Positions 1-7,780 are shown, counted from the stretch's first letter. The stretch is DNA of 24,909 bases from DASZIT01 sp036489495 (GCA_036489495.1 DASXFR010000088.1:1-24909); one strand, 5' to 3'. Notes: generated from the sequence alone by a model not told the origin. Program-made: numbers and translations.

Positions 1-465
1 GCCACCACGTTGTGCACCACTCCGGCCCTCGACGGTTCGGGCAACGGCTCGTGTTCGGCCTCCAACGCTCCGATCGGGACCGACACGGTGACCGCCACCT
101 ATTTCGGAGATGCCACCTTTGCCACCTCGACGGGGACCACCACCGAGACGGTGACCGCCGCCCCGCGGCCGACCACCACCTCGGCCAGCGCCAACCCGAC
201 CAGCTCCAAAGTCAACACGTCGGTCACCTACTCGGTGAACGTGGCCCCGACCACCGGGAGCGGCACCCCAACCGGGACGGTCACCTTCATGGTGGGTTCC
301 ACCACCCTGTGCGCTACCAGCCTCGACGGTTCGGGCAATGGGTCATGTTCGGCCGCCAATGCCCCGGTGGGCACCGACACCGTCACCGCCACCTACAGCG
401 GGGACACCAACTTCGCTCCCTCAACGGGGACGACCTCCGAGACGGTGACCTCCGGCGGATTCGGC
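1..465 (+). repeat. 297-bp tandem coding repeat (Ig-like units)
   Basis: Two in-frame copies of an Ig-like unit, about 1-168 and 298-465, are offset by exactly 297 bases (99 codons). The intervening 130 bases encode the front half of the second unit. The copies are clearly similar at DNA level around the LDGSGNGSCSA and GTDTVTATY stretches, though not identical. Further copies probably lie upstream of the window. Confidence 0.75.
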
Positions 466-546
466 GGCAAGCTGGTCCCGTCGACGTCATCCTCGACGTC
501 GCCCTCCGCCATGCTGTACCGACCCTGGGGAGCCACCGGCTGGTAG
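1..546 (+). CDS. Ig-like repeat surface/secreted protein, 3' end (5' partial)
   Basis: The frame is open from the first base and stops at TAG 544-546, so only the last 181 codons are present and the true start lies upstream. It carries two copies of a Thr/Ser/Gly-rich beta-sandwich unit. The TTLC marker recurs at codons 2-5 and 101-104, a period of 99 residues, and each copy continues through LDGSGNGSCSA, GTDTVTATY and a STGTT.ETVT end. This is the pattern of bacterial Ig-like (Big_5-type) repeat proteins, which are usually large and exported. Each unit has a Cys pair (TLC and GSCS) that could form a disulfide. The roughly 30-residue tail is Ser-rich and ends in PWGATGW, with no LPXTG motif or C-terminal membrane segment visible, so attachment to the cell is unclear. 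Ligand and role are unknown. Confidence 0.8.
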   Translation, partial: ATTLCTTPALDGSGNGSCSASNAPIGTDTVTATYFGDATFATSTGTTTETVTAAPRPTTTSASANPTSSKVNTSVTYSVNVAPTTGSGTPTGTVTFMVGSTTLCATSLDGSGNGSCSAANAPVGTDTVTATYSGDTNFAPSTGTTSETVTSGGFGGKLVPSTSSSTSPSAMLYRPWGATGW

Positions 547-615
547 CCGGGGATCGCCGAGCCCTGGATCGGATCCGAGGGCACCGGGCCGGTCGTCAGG
601 CTTTAGGATGAGCTG

Positions 616-807
616 GTGAAAATCACCTTGGACACCGAGCGGTGCACCGGTCACGGCCGGTGCTACTCGTTGGCAGCGGACCTCTTCGACTGCGATGACC
701 GCGGCTTCGGCACCGTCATCCATCCCGAGGTGCCGGCCGGCCTCGAAGCCCAGGCCCGGAACGCCGCCGCCAACTGCCCGGAGTCGGCCATCACCCTCGA
801 CGATTGA
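616..807 (+). CDS. 3Fe-4S (single-cluster) ferredoxin
   Basis: A 63-residue acidic protein starting at GTG 616, with a purine-rich AGGATGAG just upstream. The nearby ATG 608 meets a stop after three codons and is excluded. Cluster ligands are Cys10, Cys16 and Cys54, in the arrangement C-x2-H-x2-C ... C-P. The residue at the second ligand position of a 4Fe-4S site is His13, typical of 3Fe-4S ferredoxins of actinobacteria. Such ferredoxins usually pass electrons to cytochromes P450 or other oxygenases. The only P450 in the window is 14 kb away (14521-15699). The next gene, 107 bases downstream, is an acyl-CoA dehydrogenase, which normally uses ETF instead. The cluster type is well supported; the partner is inferred. 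Confidence 0.88.
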   Translation: MKITLDTERCTGHGRCYSLAADLFDCDDRGFGTVIHPEVPAGLEAQARNAAANCPESAITLDD

Positions 808-832
808 GCATCCCCAGGTGGCGAAAACGGGA

Positions 833-862
833 TTGTCGGTCGAGTGGGCGGTCGTCTAACCT
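833..862 (+). promoter_or_regulatory. Possible promoter upstream of acyl-CoA dehydrogenase
   Basis: TTGTCG at 833-838 and TAACCT at 857-862 are separated by 18 bases, a weak match to a housekeeping-sigma -35/-10 pair. They lie in the 107-base gap before the gene starting at 915, about 50 bases from its start codon. This is a pattern match only. Confidence 0.25.
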
Positions 863-914
863 GACCGGTCGAGCCGGCATGGACGCCGTGCCACGTGGGT
901 GATCTAGGGGGACA

Positions 915-2117
915 GTGGACATCGAAGGTGCGACGACCCTGATGTCCAACCGGCCCGCACCGACCGGTCTCGCCCCTGACCTTCCGGCCAGCAGCGCTCT
1001 TGACGAGTTTCGCGATTCGCTGTCCAGCTGGCTGCGGGACAACCTCACCCCCGAGGCGGTGGCGGCCGGTCGTGCCGGGCTGCTGAATGCCGAGACCATC
1101 GAAATCCTCAGGACCTGGAACCGGAAGCTGGCCGATGCCGGATGGGTCGCCATCTCCTGGCCGACCGAGTTCGGCGGCCGCAGCGCCACCATCGACGAAC
1201 AACTGGCCTTCCACGAGGTGATGATCGCCGCCGACGCCCCCGGGCCGGTGAACTCCATCGGGGTGGCCAACATCGCCCCCGCCATCATGGCGTTCGGCAG
1301 CCAGGAGCAAAAGGACCGGTTTCTGTCCCCCATGCTCCGAGGCGACGAGATCTGGTGCCAGGGCATGTCCGAACCCGACGCCGGCTCCGACCTGGCTTCG
1401 CTGAAGACATCGGCGGTTCCCGACGAGGGAGGGTTCATCGTCAACGGGCAGAAGACCTGGAACAGCCTCGGCGAGTTCGCCGACTGGTGCCAGCTCTACG
1501 TCCGCACCGATCCGTCGGTGGCCAAGCACAAGGGCATCAGTTGCCTGCTGGTGGACATGAAGTCTCCCGGGATCGAGGTGCGACCGATGCGGTCGATGGT
1601 GGGGGAGACCGTCTTCTCGGAGATCTTCTTCACCGACGTGCGGGTGCCGGCCACCGCCCTCCTCGGGTCGATGCACGAGGGGTGGGGGGTGGCGATGACC
1701 ACCCTCAGCCACGAGCGGGCCGGGGTGGCCCGCTTCCACCTGGTCCTGACGGCCAGGTTCACCGAATTGTTGGACGACGCCCACCGGGCCGGGGTGGTGC
1801 CCACCCCGGTGCAACGTGACCGGCTGGCCCGGCTCTACGCCTCCATCGCCGCCATGCGCTACATGACTACCCGCGAGTTGGAGGCGGTCGGACACGGCGG
1901 CCAGCCGTCACCGGCGATGGGCAGCCTGACCAAGCTGATGTGGGCCCACGCCACCCAGGAGCTGGCTGACCTGGCTGTCGGGTTGTTCGGGTCCACCAGT
2001 CTGGACGGGCCCTGGACCAAGCACCTGGTGGCGTCGCCGGGGGTCTCCATCGCCGGCGGGACGAGTGACATCAACCGGAATATCGTGGCCGAACACGGTC
2101 TCGGACTTCCCCGATGA
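915..2117 (+). CDS. Acyl-CoA dehydrogenase (FadE-like)
   Basis: A 400-residue flavoprotein of normal family length that should introduce the alpha,beta double bond into an acyl-CoA and pass electrons to ETF. GTG 915 is preceded by AGGGGGA. The N-terminal helical domain leads into the FAD-binding signature GMSEPDAGSDLASLKT at residues 150-165, then a beta domain with WCQLYVRT and VRVPATALLG. The C-terminal helical domain ends AGGTSDINRNIVAE..GLGLPR. Gly381 replaces the Glu that serves as catalytic base in the MCAD-type YEGT motif, as in many actinobacterial FadE proteins. The base may therefore come from another position, or the enzyme may need a partner. It heads a beta-oxidation run with no second dehydrogenase beside it. 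The substrate cannot be told from the sequence. Confidence 0.88.
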   Translation: MDIEGATTLMSNRPAPTGLAPDLPASSALDEFRDSLSSWLRDNLTPEAVAAGRAGLLNAETIEILRTWNRKLADAGWVAISWPTEFGGRSATIDEQLAFHEVMIAADAPGPVNSIGVANIAPAIMAFGSQEQKDRFLSPMLRGDEIWCQGMSEPDAGSDLASLKTSAVPDEGGFIVNGQKTWNSLGEFADWCQLYVRTDPSVAKHKGISCLLVDMKSPGIEVRPMRSMVGETVFSEIFFTDVRVPATALLGSMHEGWGVAMTTLSHERAGVARFHLVLTARFTELLDDAHRAGVVPTPVQRDRLARLYASIAAMRYMTTRELEAVGHGGQPSPAMGSLTKLMWAHATQELADLAVGLFGSTSLDGPWTKHLVASPGVSIAGGTSDINRNIVAEHGLGLPR

Positions 2118-2147
2118 GCCCGACAGGAAGCTGAGAAAGAGACGATC

Positions 2148-2234
2148 ATGGCATCGGTGTGGAGTTGCGAAGCGACCGTGGCGGCGACGGTGGGGACCAT
2201 GGACGTCGCCGGGTGCCGGGCGCAGCCAGCATGA
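2148..2234 (+). CDS. Small 28-codon ORF coupled to the thioesterase gene (putative)
   Basis: ATG 2148 opens a 28-codon frame (MASVWSCEATVAATVGTMDV..., ending RAQPA) whose TGA at 2232-2234 overlaps the ATG of the thioesterase at 2231 in an ATGA junction. A purine stretch, GAGAAAGAGA, at 2133-2142 could serve as its ribosome binding site, whereas the thioesterase ATG has no clear one. It fills most of the 113-base gap after the dehydrogenase. I do not recognise the peptide. It may be a leader that delivers ribosomes to the thioesterase start. Chance is possible at this length in high-GC DNA. Confidence 0.3.
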   Translation: MASVWSCEATVAATVGTMDVAGCRAQPA

Positions 2235-3088
2235 GCCAACTTCCCGAAGCGTTCTCGCTGGAGCCGGTCGGTGACCACCGGTACCTGGCCACCAGCATCG
2301 GTGACCCGTCGGCCCACGACGTGGTGTTCGGTGGCCAGCTCCTGGCCCAGATGCTGCTGGCCTCCGCGGCAGAGTCACCCGGCAAGGACGCCACCTCCAT
2401 CCACACCATCTTCGCCCGCAGCGCCACCCTCACCAAGCCGCTGGAGATCGAGGTCGAGACCCTCCACGACGGGCGCTCACTGGGCAGCGACACCGTCACC
2501 GTCCGGCAGGGCGACCGCCTGTGCGCACGCGGCCTGGTGCTCCGGCACGCCGAGGAGCCCGACCTCATCCGCCACCAACCGGGGATGCCCAAGGTCGACG
2601 GCCCCGACCAGGCCCCGCTGAGCACCCAGGCCATGTTGGTGGCCCCGGGGACCGAACTCCGGGTGGTCGGCGGGATCAATACCTGGGACCCCGAGGCGCC
2701 GGTCGGGCCGCCCGAGCTGTTCGTCTGGGTCCGGCTTCCCGACGCCGACGGCGACCTGAGCCTCACCCAGGCGCTGTTGGCCTATGCCACCGACGGGTTC
2801 CTGATCGCCACCGCCATGCGCCCGCACGAAGGAATCGGCCAGAACATGGCCCACCGCTCCATCGCCACCGGCGTGGTGTCCCATACCCTGACCTTCCACG
2901 ATCGCTTCGACTCCGGGCAGTGGCTGCTGCTGGCCCACGAGGGCACCGCCGCCGGGCGGGGTCGGAGTTACGGACGGGCCCAGGTGTTCACCGAGGACGG
3001 CCGGGCGGTGGCGTCCTTCGTCCAGGAGAGCCTCATCCGCGACGCCAATCCGCAGGGAAGTCCATCCACCGAGAAAAGGAGAACGTGA
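2231..3088 (+). CDS. Acyl-CoA thioesterase II (TesB-like)
   Basis: A 285-residue double hot-dog protein matching TesB length, predicted to hydrolyse acyl-CoA to free acid and CoA in the cytosol. The N-terminal hot-dog has the VFGGQLLAQ segment. The C-terminal hot-dog has LAYATDGFLI with the probable catalytic Asp188, then WLLLAHEG, a GRSYGRAQVFTEDGRAVAS strand and the Gln of the QES segment near the end. The start is taken as ATG 2231. The frame stays open back to 2159, but the upstream residues are Arg/Gly-rich and do not resemble the family. The gene follows a short ORF by an ATGA overlap and its stop overlaps the next start by one base (TGATG at 3086-3090). In a catabolic operon it may release dead-end CoA esters or recycle CoA. 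Confidence 0.85.
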   Translation: MSQLPEAFSLEPVGDHRYLATSIGDPSAHDVVFGGQLLAQMLLASAAESPGKDATSIHTIFARSATLTKPLEIEVETLHDGRSLGSDTVTVRQGDRLCARGLVLRHAEEPDLIRHQPGMPKVDGPDQAPLSTQAMLVAPGTELRVVGGINTWDPEAPVGPPELFVWVRLPDADGDLSLTQALLAYATDGFLIATAMRPHEGIGQNMAHRSIATGVVSHTLTFHDRFDSGQWLLLAHEGTAAGRGRSYGRAQVFTEDGRAVASFVQESLIRDANPQGSPSTEKRRT

Positions 3089-4578
3089 TGACCAATGGGG
3101 AGAATCCGTCCGGCGAGACCCGGATGCTCATCGACGGTGAGCTGGTCGCTGCCGCGTCGGGCAAGCAGTTCGACAATGTGAACCCGGCCACCGAGGAAGT
3201 GCTCGGTCAGGTCGCCGACGCTGACCACCAGGACATGGACCGCGCCATTGCCGCCGCCCGGCGGGCGTTCGACGAGACCGACTGGGCCACCGACCGCAAG
3301 TTCCGCCAGCTGTGCCTGACCCAGCTGCAGGACGCCCTGGTCGCCGAGCAGGAGCTGCTCCGGGCCGAGCTGGTGGCGGAAGTCGGTTCGCCGGTGCTGT
3401 TGACCTACGGACCCCAGCTCGATGCGCCGCTGGCCGAAGGGCTCACTTGGCCGACCAAATTCATCGACGAGTTCGAGTGGGAGCGCGACCTCCCCGAAGG
3501 CACCGCCTTCGGCACCCGGAGCTGGCGCAAGGTGGTGAAGGAGGCGACCGGGGTAGTGGCTGCCATCGTGCCCTGGAACTACCCCTTCGAGGTGAGCATC
3601 AACAAGCTGGGTCCGGCCCTGGCCACCGGGAACACGGTGATCCTCAAGGCCGCCCCCCTCACCCCCTGGAACGCCACCCGGATCGGCCGCCTGGCGGCGG
3701 AGAAGACCGACATCCCGCCGGGCGTCCTCCAGATCGTCACCACCTCCGACAACGCGGTGGCCGAGGACCTGGTCACCGATCCACGGGTCGACCTGGTGTC
3801 GTTCACCGGGTCCACCGCGGTGGGCCGGAGGATCATGGAGAAGGGCGCCCCCAGCCTCAAGCGGCTGTTCCTCGAGCTGGGGGGCAAGTCGGCCGACATC
3901 GTGCTGGAGGACGCCGACTTCGGGGCCAAGCTGTCGATGGCCTGGACGGTGTGTGTCCACGGCGGCCAGGGCTGCGTGATGCTCACCCGGATGCTGCTGC
4001 CCCGGTCGCGCTACGAGGAGGGCATCGCCGCCATGGAAGACGGTTTCCGCAGCGTCGGCTACGGAGATCCGACCGACGCCTCCTTCCTCCAGGGACCCCA
4101 GATCAGTGCCGCCCAGCGGGAGCGGGTGCTGGGGATGATCCAGTCAGGCGTGGACCAGGGGGCCCGGGTGGTGGTCGGCGGCGGCCGTCCCAGCCATCTG
4201 GACAAAGGGTTCTACGTGGAGCCAACCCTCATCGCCGATGTCGACAACACCATGACCATCGCCCAGGAGGAGATCTTCGGTCCGGTGCTGGTGGTGGTGC
4301 CGTTCGATGACGACGACGACGCCGTCCGCATCGCCAACCAGAACCAGTACGGCCTCGGCGTCGGGGTGACCTCCGGCTCGGAGGAACGGGCGCTGTCGGT
4401 GGCCAAGCGGGTCCGGGCCGGCACCGCCTCGGTGAACGGCGGGGTCTGGTACGGCGCCGACGCCCCGTTCGGCGGCTACAAGGCCAGCGGGGTCGGCCGG
4501 CAGAACGGCCGGGAGGGCTTCGAGCAGTACACCGAGACCAAGACCATCGCCGGTGGGCTGCCGCCGCTGGCTCCCTAG
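3088..4578 (+). CDS. NAD(P)-dependent aldehyde dehydrogenase
   Basis: A 496-residue member of the ALDH superfamily that oxidises an aldehyde to an acid. ATG 3088 lies six bases after AAAAGGAG and overlaps the thioesterase stop by one base. GTG 3085 is an in-frame alternative. The cofactor and oxyanion segment PWNYPFEVSINKLGPAL is present, as are FTGSTAVGRRI, the general base Glu263 in LELGGKSADIV and the nucleophile Cys296 in HGGQGCVM. The family motif EEIFGPVLVV and the C-terminal FGGYKASGVGRQNGREG follow. The sequence before the Cys is HGGQG where NSGQ is common, a mild variation. Its place between a thioesterase and a CoA transferase suggests it makes the acid that is then activated. The substrate is unknown, and it is distinct from the second ALDH at 15696. 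Confidence 0.9.
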   Translation: MTNGENPSGETRMLIDGELVAAASGKQFDNVNPATEEVLGQVADADHQDMDRAIAAARRAFDETDWATDRKFRQLCLTQLQDALVAEQELLRAELVAEVGSPVLLTYGPQLDAPLAEGLTWPTKFIDEFEWERDLPEGTAFGTRSWRKVVKEATGVVAAIVPWNYPFEVSINKLGPALATGNTVILKAAPLTPWNATRIGRLAAEKTDIPPGVLQIVTTSDNAVAEDLVTDPRVDLVSFTGSTAVGRRIMEKGAPSLKRLFLELGGKSADIVLEDADFGAKLSMAWTVCVHGGQGCVMLTRMLLPRSRYEEGIAAMEDGFRSVGYGDPTDASFLQGPQISAAQRERVLGMIQSGVDQGARVVVGGGRPSHLDKGFYVEPTLIADVDNTMTIAQEEIFGPVLVVVPFDDDDDAVRIANQNQYGLGVGVTSGSEERALSVAKRVRAGTASVNGGVWYGADAPFGGYKASGVGRQNGREGFEQYTETKTIAGGLPPLAP

Positions 4579-4645
4579 GCCGTCACCCGGGTCACATCGG
4601 GGAGAGCCCCCATACAACCAGTACGCCGATGAAGAGGAGAACATC

Positions 4646-5863
4646 GTGAAGGACATCATGAAGGGCATCCGAGTCGTCGAGGTGGCCGGGTGGACCTACG
4701 TGCCCATCGCCGGGACGGTACTGGCCGAGTGGGGCGCCGACGTCCTGAAGATCGAGCACCCCGAGACCGGCGACCCCCAGCGGGGACTGGTGAACTCCGG
4801 ATTGGTCCCGACCGGGCCCGGCGGGATCAACCACATGATCGAGTTCCCTAACCGGGGGAAGCGCAGCGTGGGTCTCAACCTGAAGACCGAGGAGGGCTAT
4901 GCCCTCCTCCTCAAGCTGGTGGAAACGGCCGACGTCTTCCTGACCAACTTCCGTCCCCAGGCCCGGGCCAAGCTCAAGATCGACGTGGAGGACCTCCGGA
5001 AGGTCAACCCGAAGCTCATCTACGTCCGGGGCTCGGCCAACGGCCAGCGGGGGCCGGAGTCGGAACGGGGCGGCTATGACAACTCGAACTTCTGGGGACG
5101 GGGCGGATCCGCCGACATCCTCACCGCCCCCGGCGAGTACCCGATCAGCCAGCCGGGACCCGGCTACGGCGATGTCATCGGCGGCCTGACCATCGCCGGG
5201 GGGATCTCCGCCGCGCTCTTCCATCGGGAGCGGACCGGGGAGGCGGTCACCGTCGACAACTCGCTGCTGGCCAACGGGGTGTGGGCGACCGGGGCGACGG
5301 TGCTGGCCGCCGGCCTGTTCGGGTTCAGCCGGATGCCGCGGGGGGACCGGACGATGATGCCCAACCCGTTGGTGAACAACTTCAAGACCAAGGACGACCG
5401 CTTCATGTCCCTGATCATGTTGGAGTCGGACCGGTACTGGGCCGACCTGGTCACCAAGATCGGCCACCCGGAGCTGGCCGACGATCCTCGCTTCGTGGAC
5501 TCGGTGGCCCGGGCCAAGAACTGCCAGGCGTGCTGCGTCGCCCTCGACGAGATCTTCGCCACCCGCACCCTGGAGGGGTGGAAGCCGATCATGAACACCG
5601 TGGACGGGGTCTGGGCCCCTGTGCAGACCGCCGACGAGCTGCTGGTCGACCCCCAGGTGGTGGCCAACGGCTACATCCGTGAGGTGACCTCGACCGGGGG
5701 CACCACCTTCCGGATGGTGGCCTCACCCCTCCAGTTCGACGAGCAGCCGCCGGACCTCACCCGGGCCCCGGACCACGGAGAGCACACCGACGAGGTCCTC
5801 GAAGAGCTGGGGTTGGAGATGGACGCCATCATCGATCTCAAGCTCAAGGGGGCGGTGCTCTGA
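4646..5863 (+). CDS. Family III CoA transferase (CaiB/BaiF)
   Basis: A 405-residue protein of usual family length, which moves CoA from a donor thioester to an acceptor carboxylate through an aspartyl-CoA intermediate. GTG 4646 sits six bases after AGGAG at 4635-4639. The frame is open further upstream, but that stretch overlaps the preceding gene and does not fit the family. Segments typical of the interlocked-ring fold are visible: GIRVVEVAGWTYVPIAG, LAEWGADVLKIEHPETGDP, KRSVGLNLKTEEG, and GDVIGGLTIAGGISAALFHR with the probable catalytic Asp176. The C-terminal part has WAPVQTADELLVDPQVVANG. Its position after an aldehyde dehydrogenase and before hydratases suggests it activates the acid for beta-oxidation. 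Donor and acceptor are not predictable. Confidence 0.88.
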   Translation: MKDIMKGIRVVEVAGWTYVPIAGTVLAEWGADVLKIEHPETGDPQRGLVNSGLVPTGPGGINHMIEFPNRGKRSVGLNLKTEEGYALLLKLVETADVFLTNFRPQARAKLKIDVEDLRKVNPKLIYVRGSANGQRGPESERGGYDNSNFWGRGGSADILTAPGEYPISQPGPGYGDVIGGLTIAGGISAALFHRERTGEAVTVDNSLLANGVWATGATVLAAGLFGFSRMPRGDRTMMPNPLVNNFKTKDDRFMSLIMLESDRYWADLVTKIGHPELADDPRFVDSVARAKNCQACCVALDEIFATRTLEGWKPIMNTVDGVWAPVQTADELLVDPQVVANGYIREVTSTGGTTFRMVASPLQFDEQPPDLTRAPDHGEHTDEVLEELGLEMDAIIDLKLKGAVL

Positions 5864-5932
5864 CCCGGTGCGCCGTTTTGCCCGGAGCCCCCACCTGGCT
5901 TACGGTGCGCAGCGAGACAAGGGAGGTCCGGG

Positions 5933-6430
5933 GTGTCGCCAAGCGATTTGAAAGAGATCATCGGCCAGCCGACGAGTAAATCGGTGGTGACGGTGGAGCG
6001 GGGGCAACTGGCCACCTTCGCCGGGGCAGTCAAGGACGCCAGCCCGGTCTACCGCGACCCGCGGGCCGCCGCCGCCGCCGGTCTGGCCGGGATCCCCGCC
6101 CCTCCCACCTATCCCTTCGTGATGGAGAACTTCGGGGTGTTCCCCGAGCTGCAGCCGACCGATCGCCCGTCGGCCAACGCCATGGCCTCGGTGCTCGGCC
6201 CGCTGATGGCCAAGGGCGGCATCATCCTCCACGGGGAACAGGAGTTCACCTACCACCGGCCGATCTTCGCCGGTGACGTGCTGGAGGGGAACGGGACGGT
6301 GGTGGACGCCTACGAGAAGGAATCGAAGGGGAAGACCATGACGTTCGTGGTGGTGGAGACGGCCTGGACCGATCAGGCCAGCGGCGAGCTGGTCTGCACT
6401 TCCCGGATGAACATCATCCACCGCATCTGA
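5933..6430 (+). CDS. MaoC-like N-terminal-type hydratase subunit (no catalytic His)
   Basis: A 165-residue single hot-dog protein of the FAS1-like/MaoC dehydratase N-terminal class (compare mycobacterial HadA and HadC). GTG 5933 follows GGGAGG at 5921-5926. Where hydratase-2 enzymes have D-x-N-P-x-H, this protein has D35-A-S-P-V-Y40, so the catalytic His is replaced by Tyr. The APPTYPFVM segment and the HGEQEFTYHRPIFAGDVL strand are typical of the substrate-binding, non-catalytic half of two-subunit (R)-hydratases. The likely partner is the catalytic MaoC protein at 7837-8268. Its stop overlaps the start of the next gene by one base (TGATG, 6428-6432), so translation is probably coupled. The acyl specificity is unknown. 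Confidence 0.78.
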   Translation: MSPSDLKEIIGQPTSKSVVTVERGQLATFAGAVKDASPVYRDPRAAAAAGLAGIPAPPTYPFVMENFGVFPELQPTDRPSANAMASVLGPLMAKGGIILHGEQEFTYHRPIFAGDVLEGNGTVVDAYEKESKGKTMTFVVVETAWTDQASGELVCTSRMNIIHRI

Positions 6431-7254
6431 TGGCCGACGCCGAGTCGGCCGAGGTGATCCGCCGCATCGAGGGCGGGGTGGCGTGGATCACCCTCAACCG
6501 CCCGGAGGCCGGGAACGCCATCAACACCGAGATGCGGACCCAGATCATCGAGTGGCTCGCAGAGGCCTCCGACGACCTGGCCGTCCGGGCGGTGGTGCTG
6601 ACCGGGACCGGGGAGAAGGGGTTCTGTACCGGGGCCGACCTCCGCAGCCCGGTGGTCCGCCCGCCCCGCCCGCCCGGCGCCCCCGAGAGTGCGGTGGGGG
6701 ATTCCGCCCGGATGATCCGCAACGGCTGGCAGCTGCTGATCGCCGCGGTGCTCGACTGCGAGAAGCCGGTGATCGCCGCAGTCAACGCCACCGCCGCCGG
6801 CGGCGGGCTCCACCTGGCCCTGGCCTGCGATCTGGTGCTGGCCGCCGAGGAGGCGAAGTTCATCGCCGTCTTCGTCCGGCGGGGGATCGCCCCCGACGCC
6901 GGTGGCGCCTACCTGTTGCCCCGGCTCATCGGTCCCCAACGGGCCAAGGAGCTGTTCTTCTTCGGTGATGCGGTCCCGGCCGCCGACGCTGAACGGCTGG
7001 GGCTGGTCAACCGGGTGGTGCCCGGCGACCAGCTGATGACGCTGGCCGGTGAGTGGGCGACCCGGTTGGCCTCGGGACCGACCAAGGCCATCGCCATGGC
7101 CAAGCGCCTCACCAACCAGTCGCTGGAGACCGACCGGGCCCAGGCCTTCTGGGACGAGGCGGCCGGCCAGGAGCTGATCGTCGGCACCGCCGACTGCAAG
7201 GAGGGCCTGACCGCCTTTGCCGAACGCCGGGCTCCGGAGTTCAAGGGATGGTGA
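6430..7254 (+). CDS. Enoyl-CoA hydratase/isomerase (crotonase fold)
   Basis: A 274-residue crotonase-family protein. The oxyanion-hole segments FCTGADL (65-71) and AAGGGLHLALACDL (122-135) are intact. Of the two Glu residues of classical hydratase, the second is kept (Glu174, in RAKEL). The first, normally in a PE dipeptide, is Phe148. A PDAGG...LPR segment with Asp156 follows, resembling PaaG-like isomerases. This suggests isomerisation, or hydration by a changed mechanism, of an enoyl-CoA. A Pro-rich loop (residues 74-86, VVRPPRPPGAPES) is inserted after the first oxyanion segment. ATG 6430 overlaps the stop of the MaoC gene by one base. The family is certain; the exact reaction is not. Confidence 0.85.
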   Translation: MADAESAEVIRRIEGGVAWITLNRPEAGNAINTEMRTQIIEWLAEASDDLAVRAVVLTGTGEKGFCTGADLRSPVVRPPRPPGAPESAVGDSARMIRNGWQLLIAAVLDCEKPVIAAVNATAAGGGLHLALACDLVLAAEEAKFIAVFVRRGIAPDAGGAYLLPRLIGPQRAKELFFFGDAVPAADAERLGLVNRVVPGDQLMTLAGEWATRLASGPTKAIAMAKRLTNQSLETDRAQAFWDEAAGQELIVGTADCKEGLTAFAERRAPEFKGW

Positions 7255-7324
7255 GCCCGATCGGCGGATCCGGCTACCCGTCGGTCACCGGGAGCCCGGG
7301 AGCGAAGATGCTAGAAACACGGCC

Positions 7325-7780
7325 ATGAACTCGACCTGGTTGACCACCGCGGAATGGCTGGCCGTGCTGCGGATCGGCGTCGGGCTCTGGTGGCTGCAGA
7401 GCTTCCGTCACAAGGATCTGGGGGCGTGGCTGAAGCGGGGGGCGGGCATCTCCTGGGGCGCGTCGGTTGCCGAGAAGCACAAGTGGCCGTTCGTGAAGAC
7501 CGGGTTCGACAAGGTGGTCAAGCCCCATCCCATCCAGATGGCCTACGTGGTCGTCTTCGCCGAGCTGGCCCTCGGCCTCGGGCTCACCCTCGGGTTCCTG
7601 ACCCCGATCGCCGCCTTCGCCGCCATCGTCCTCAACCTGATGTACTTCGTGCTGATGATCAGCGACTGGGCCGAGCAGGGCCAGAACCTGATGATGATCC
7701 TCGCCGAGGTGGTGGTGTTGGGGACCCATGGCTGGAACGTGTGGTCGATCGACCACCTGCTGCATATCTTCGGGTCCTGA
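7325..7780 (+). CDS. DoxX-like integral membrane protein
   Basis: A 151-residue protein. ATG 7325 is preferred because the sequence before it in the same frame is Arg-rich and overlaps the crotonase gene. Four hydrophobic segments are visible: LAVLRIGVGLWWLQSF near the N-terminus, AYVVVFAELALGLGLTLGFL, PIAAFAAIVLNLMYFVLMI and NLMMILAEVVVLG. The central E-L-A-L-G-L-G-L-x-x-G segment is typical of the DoxX/TQO small-subunit family, whose members sit in the inner membrane and are linked to quinone or thiol redox. The loop after the first helix is long and basic (HKDLGAWLKRGAGISW). It lies between the crotonase and the catalytic MaoC subunit in a catabolic run, which is unusual for this family. 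Its role here is unknown. Confidence 0.7.
   Translation: MNSTWLTTAEWLAVLRIGVGLWWLQSFRHKDLGAWLKRGAGISWGASVAEKHKWPFVKTGFDKVVKPHPIQMAYVVVFAELALGLGLTLGFLTPIAAFAAIVLNLMYFVLMISDWAEQGQNLMMILAEVVVLGTHGWNVWSIDHLLHIFGS

Noticed and set aside
2521..3087. Upstream extension of the aldehyde dehydrogenase frame into the thioesterase gene
   Set aside because: The extension is Arg/Pro-rich shadow sequence. ATG 3088 has a good ribosome binding site and the family N-terminus begins there.
4553..4645. Upstream extension of the CoA transferase frame
   Set aside because: It overlaps the aldehyde dehydrogenase end and lacks family similarity; GTG 4646 has AGGAG at the right distance.
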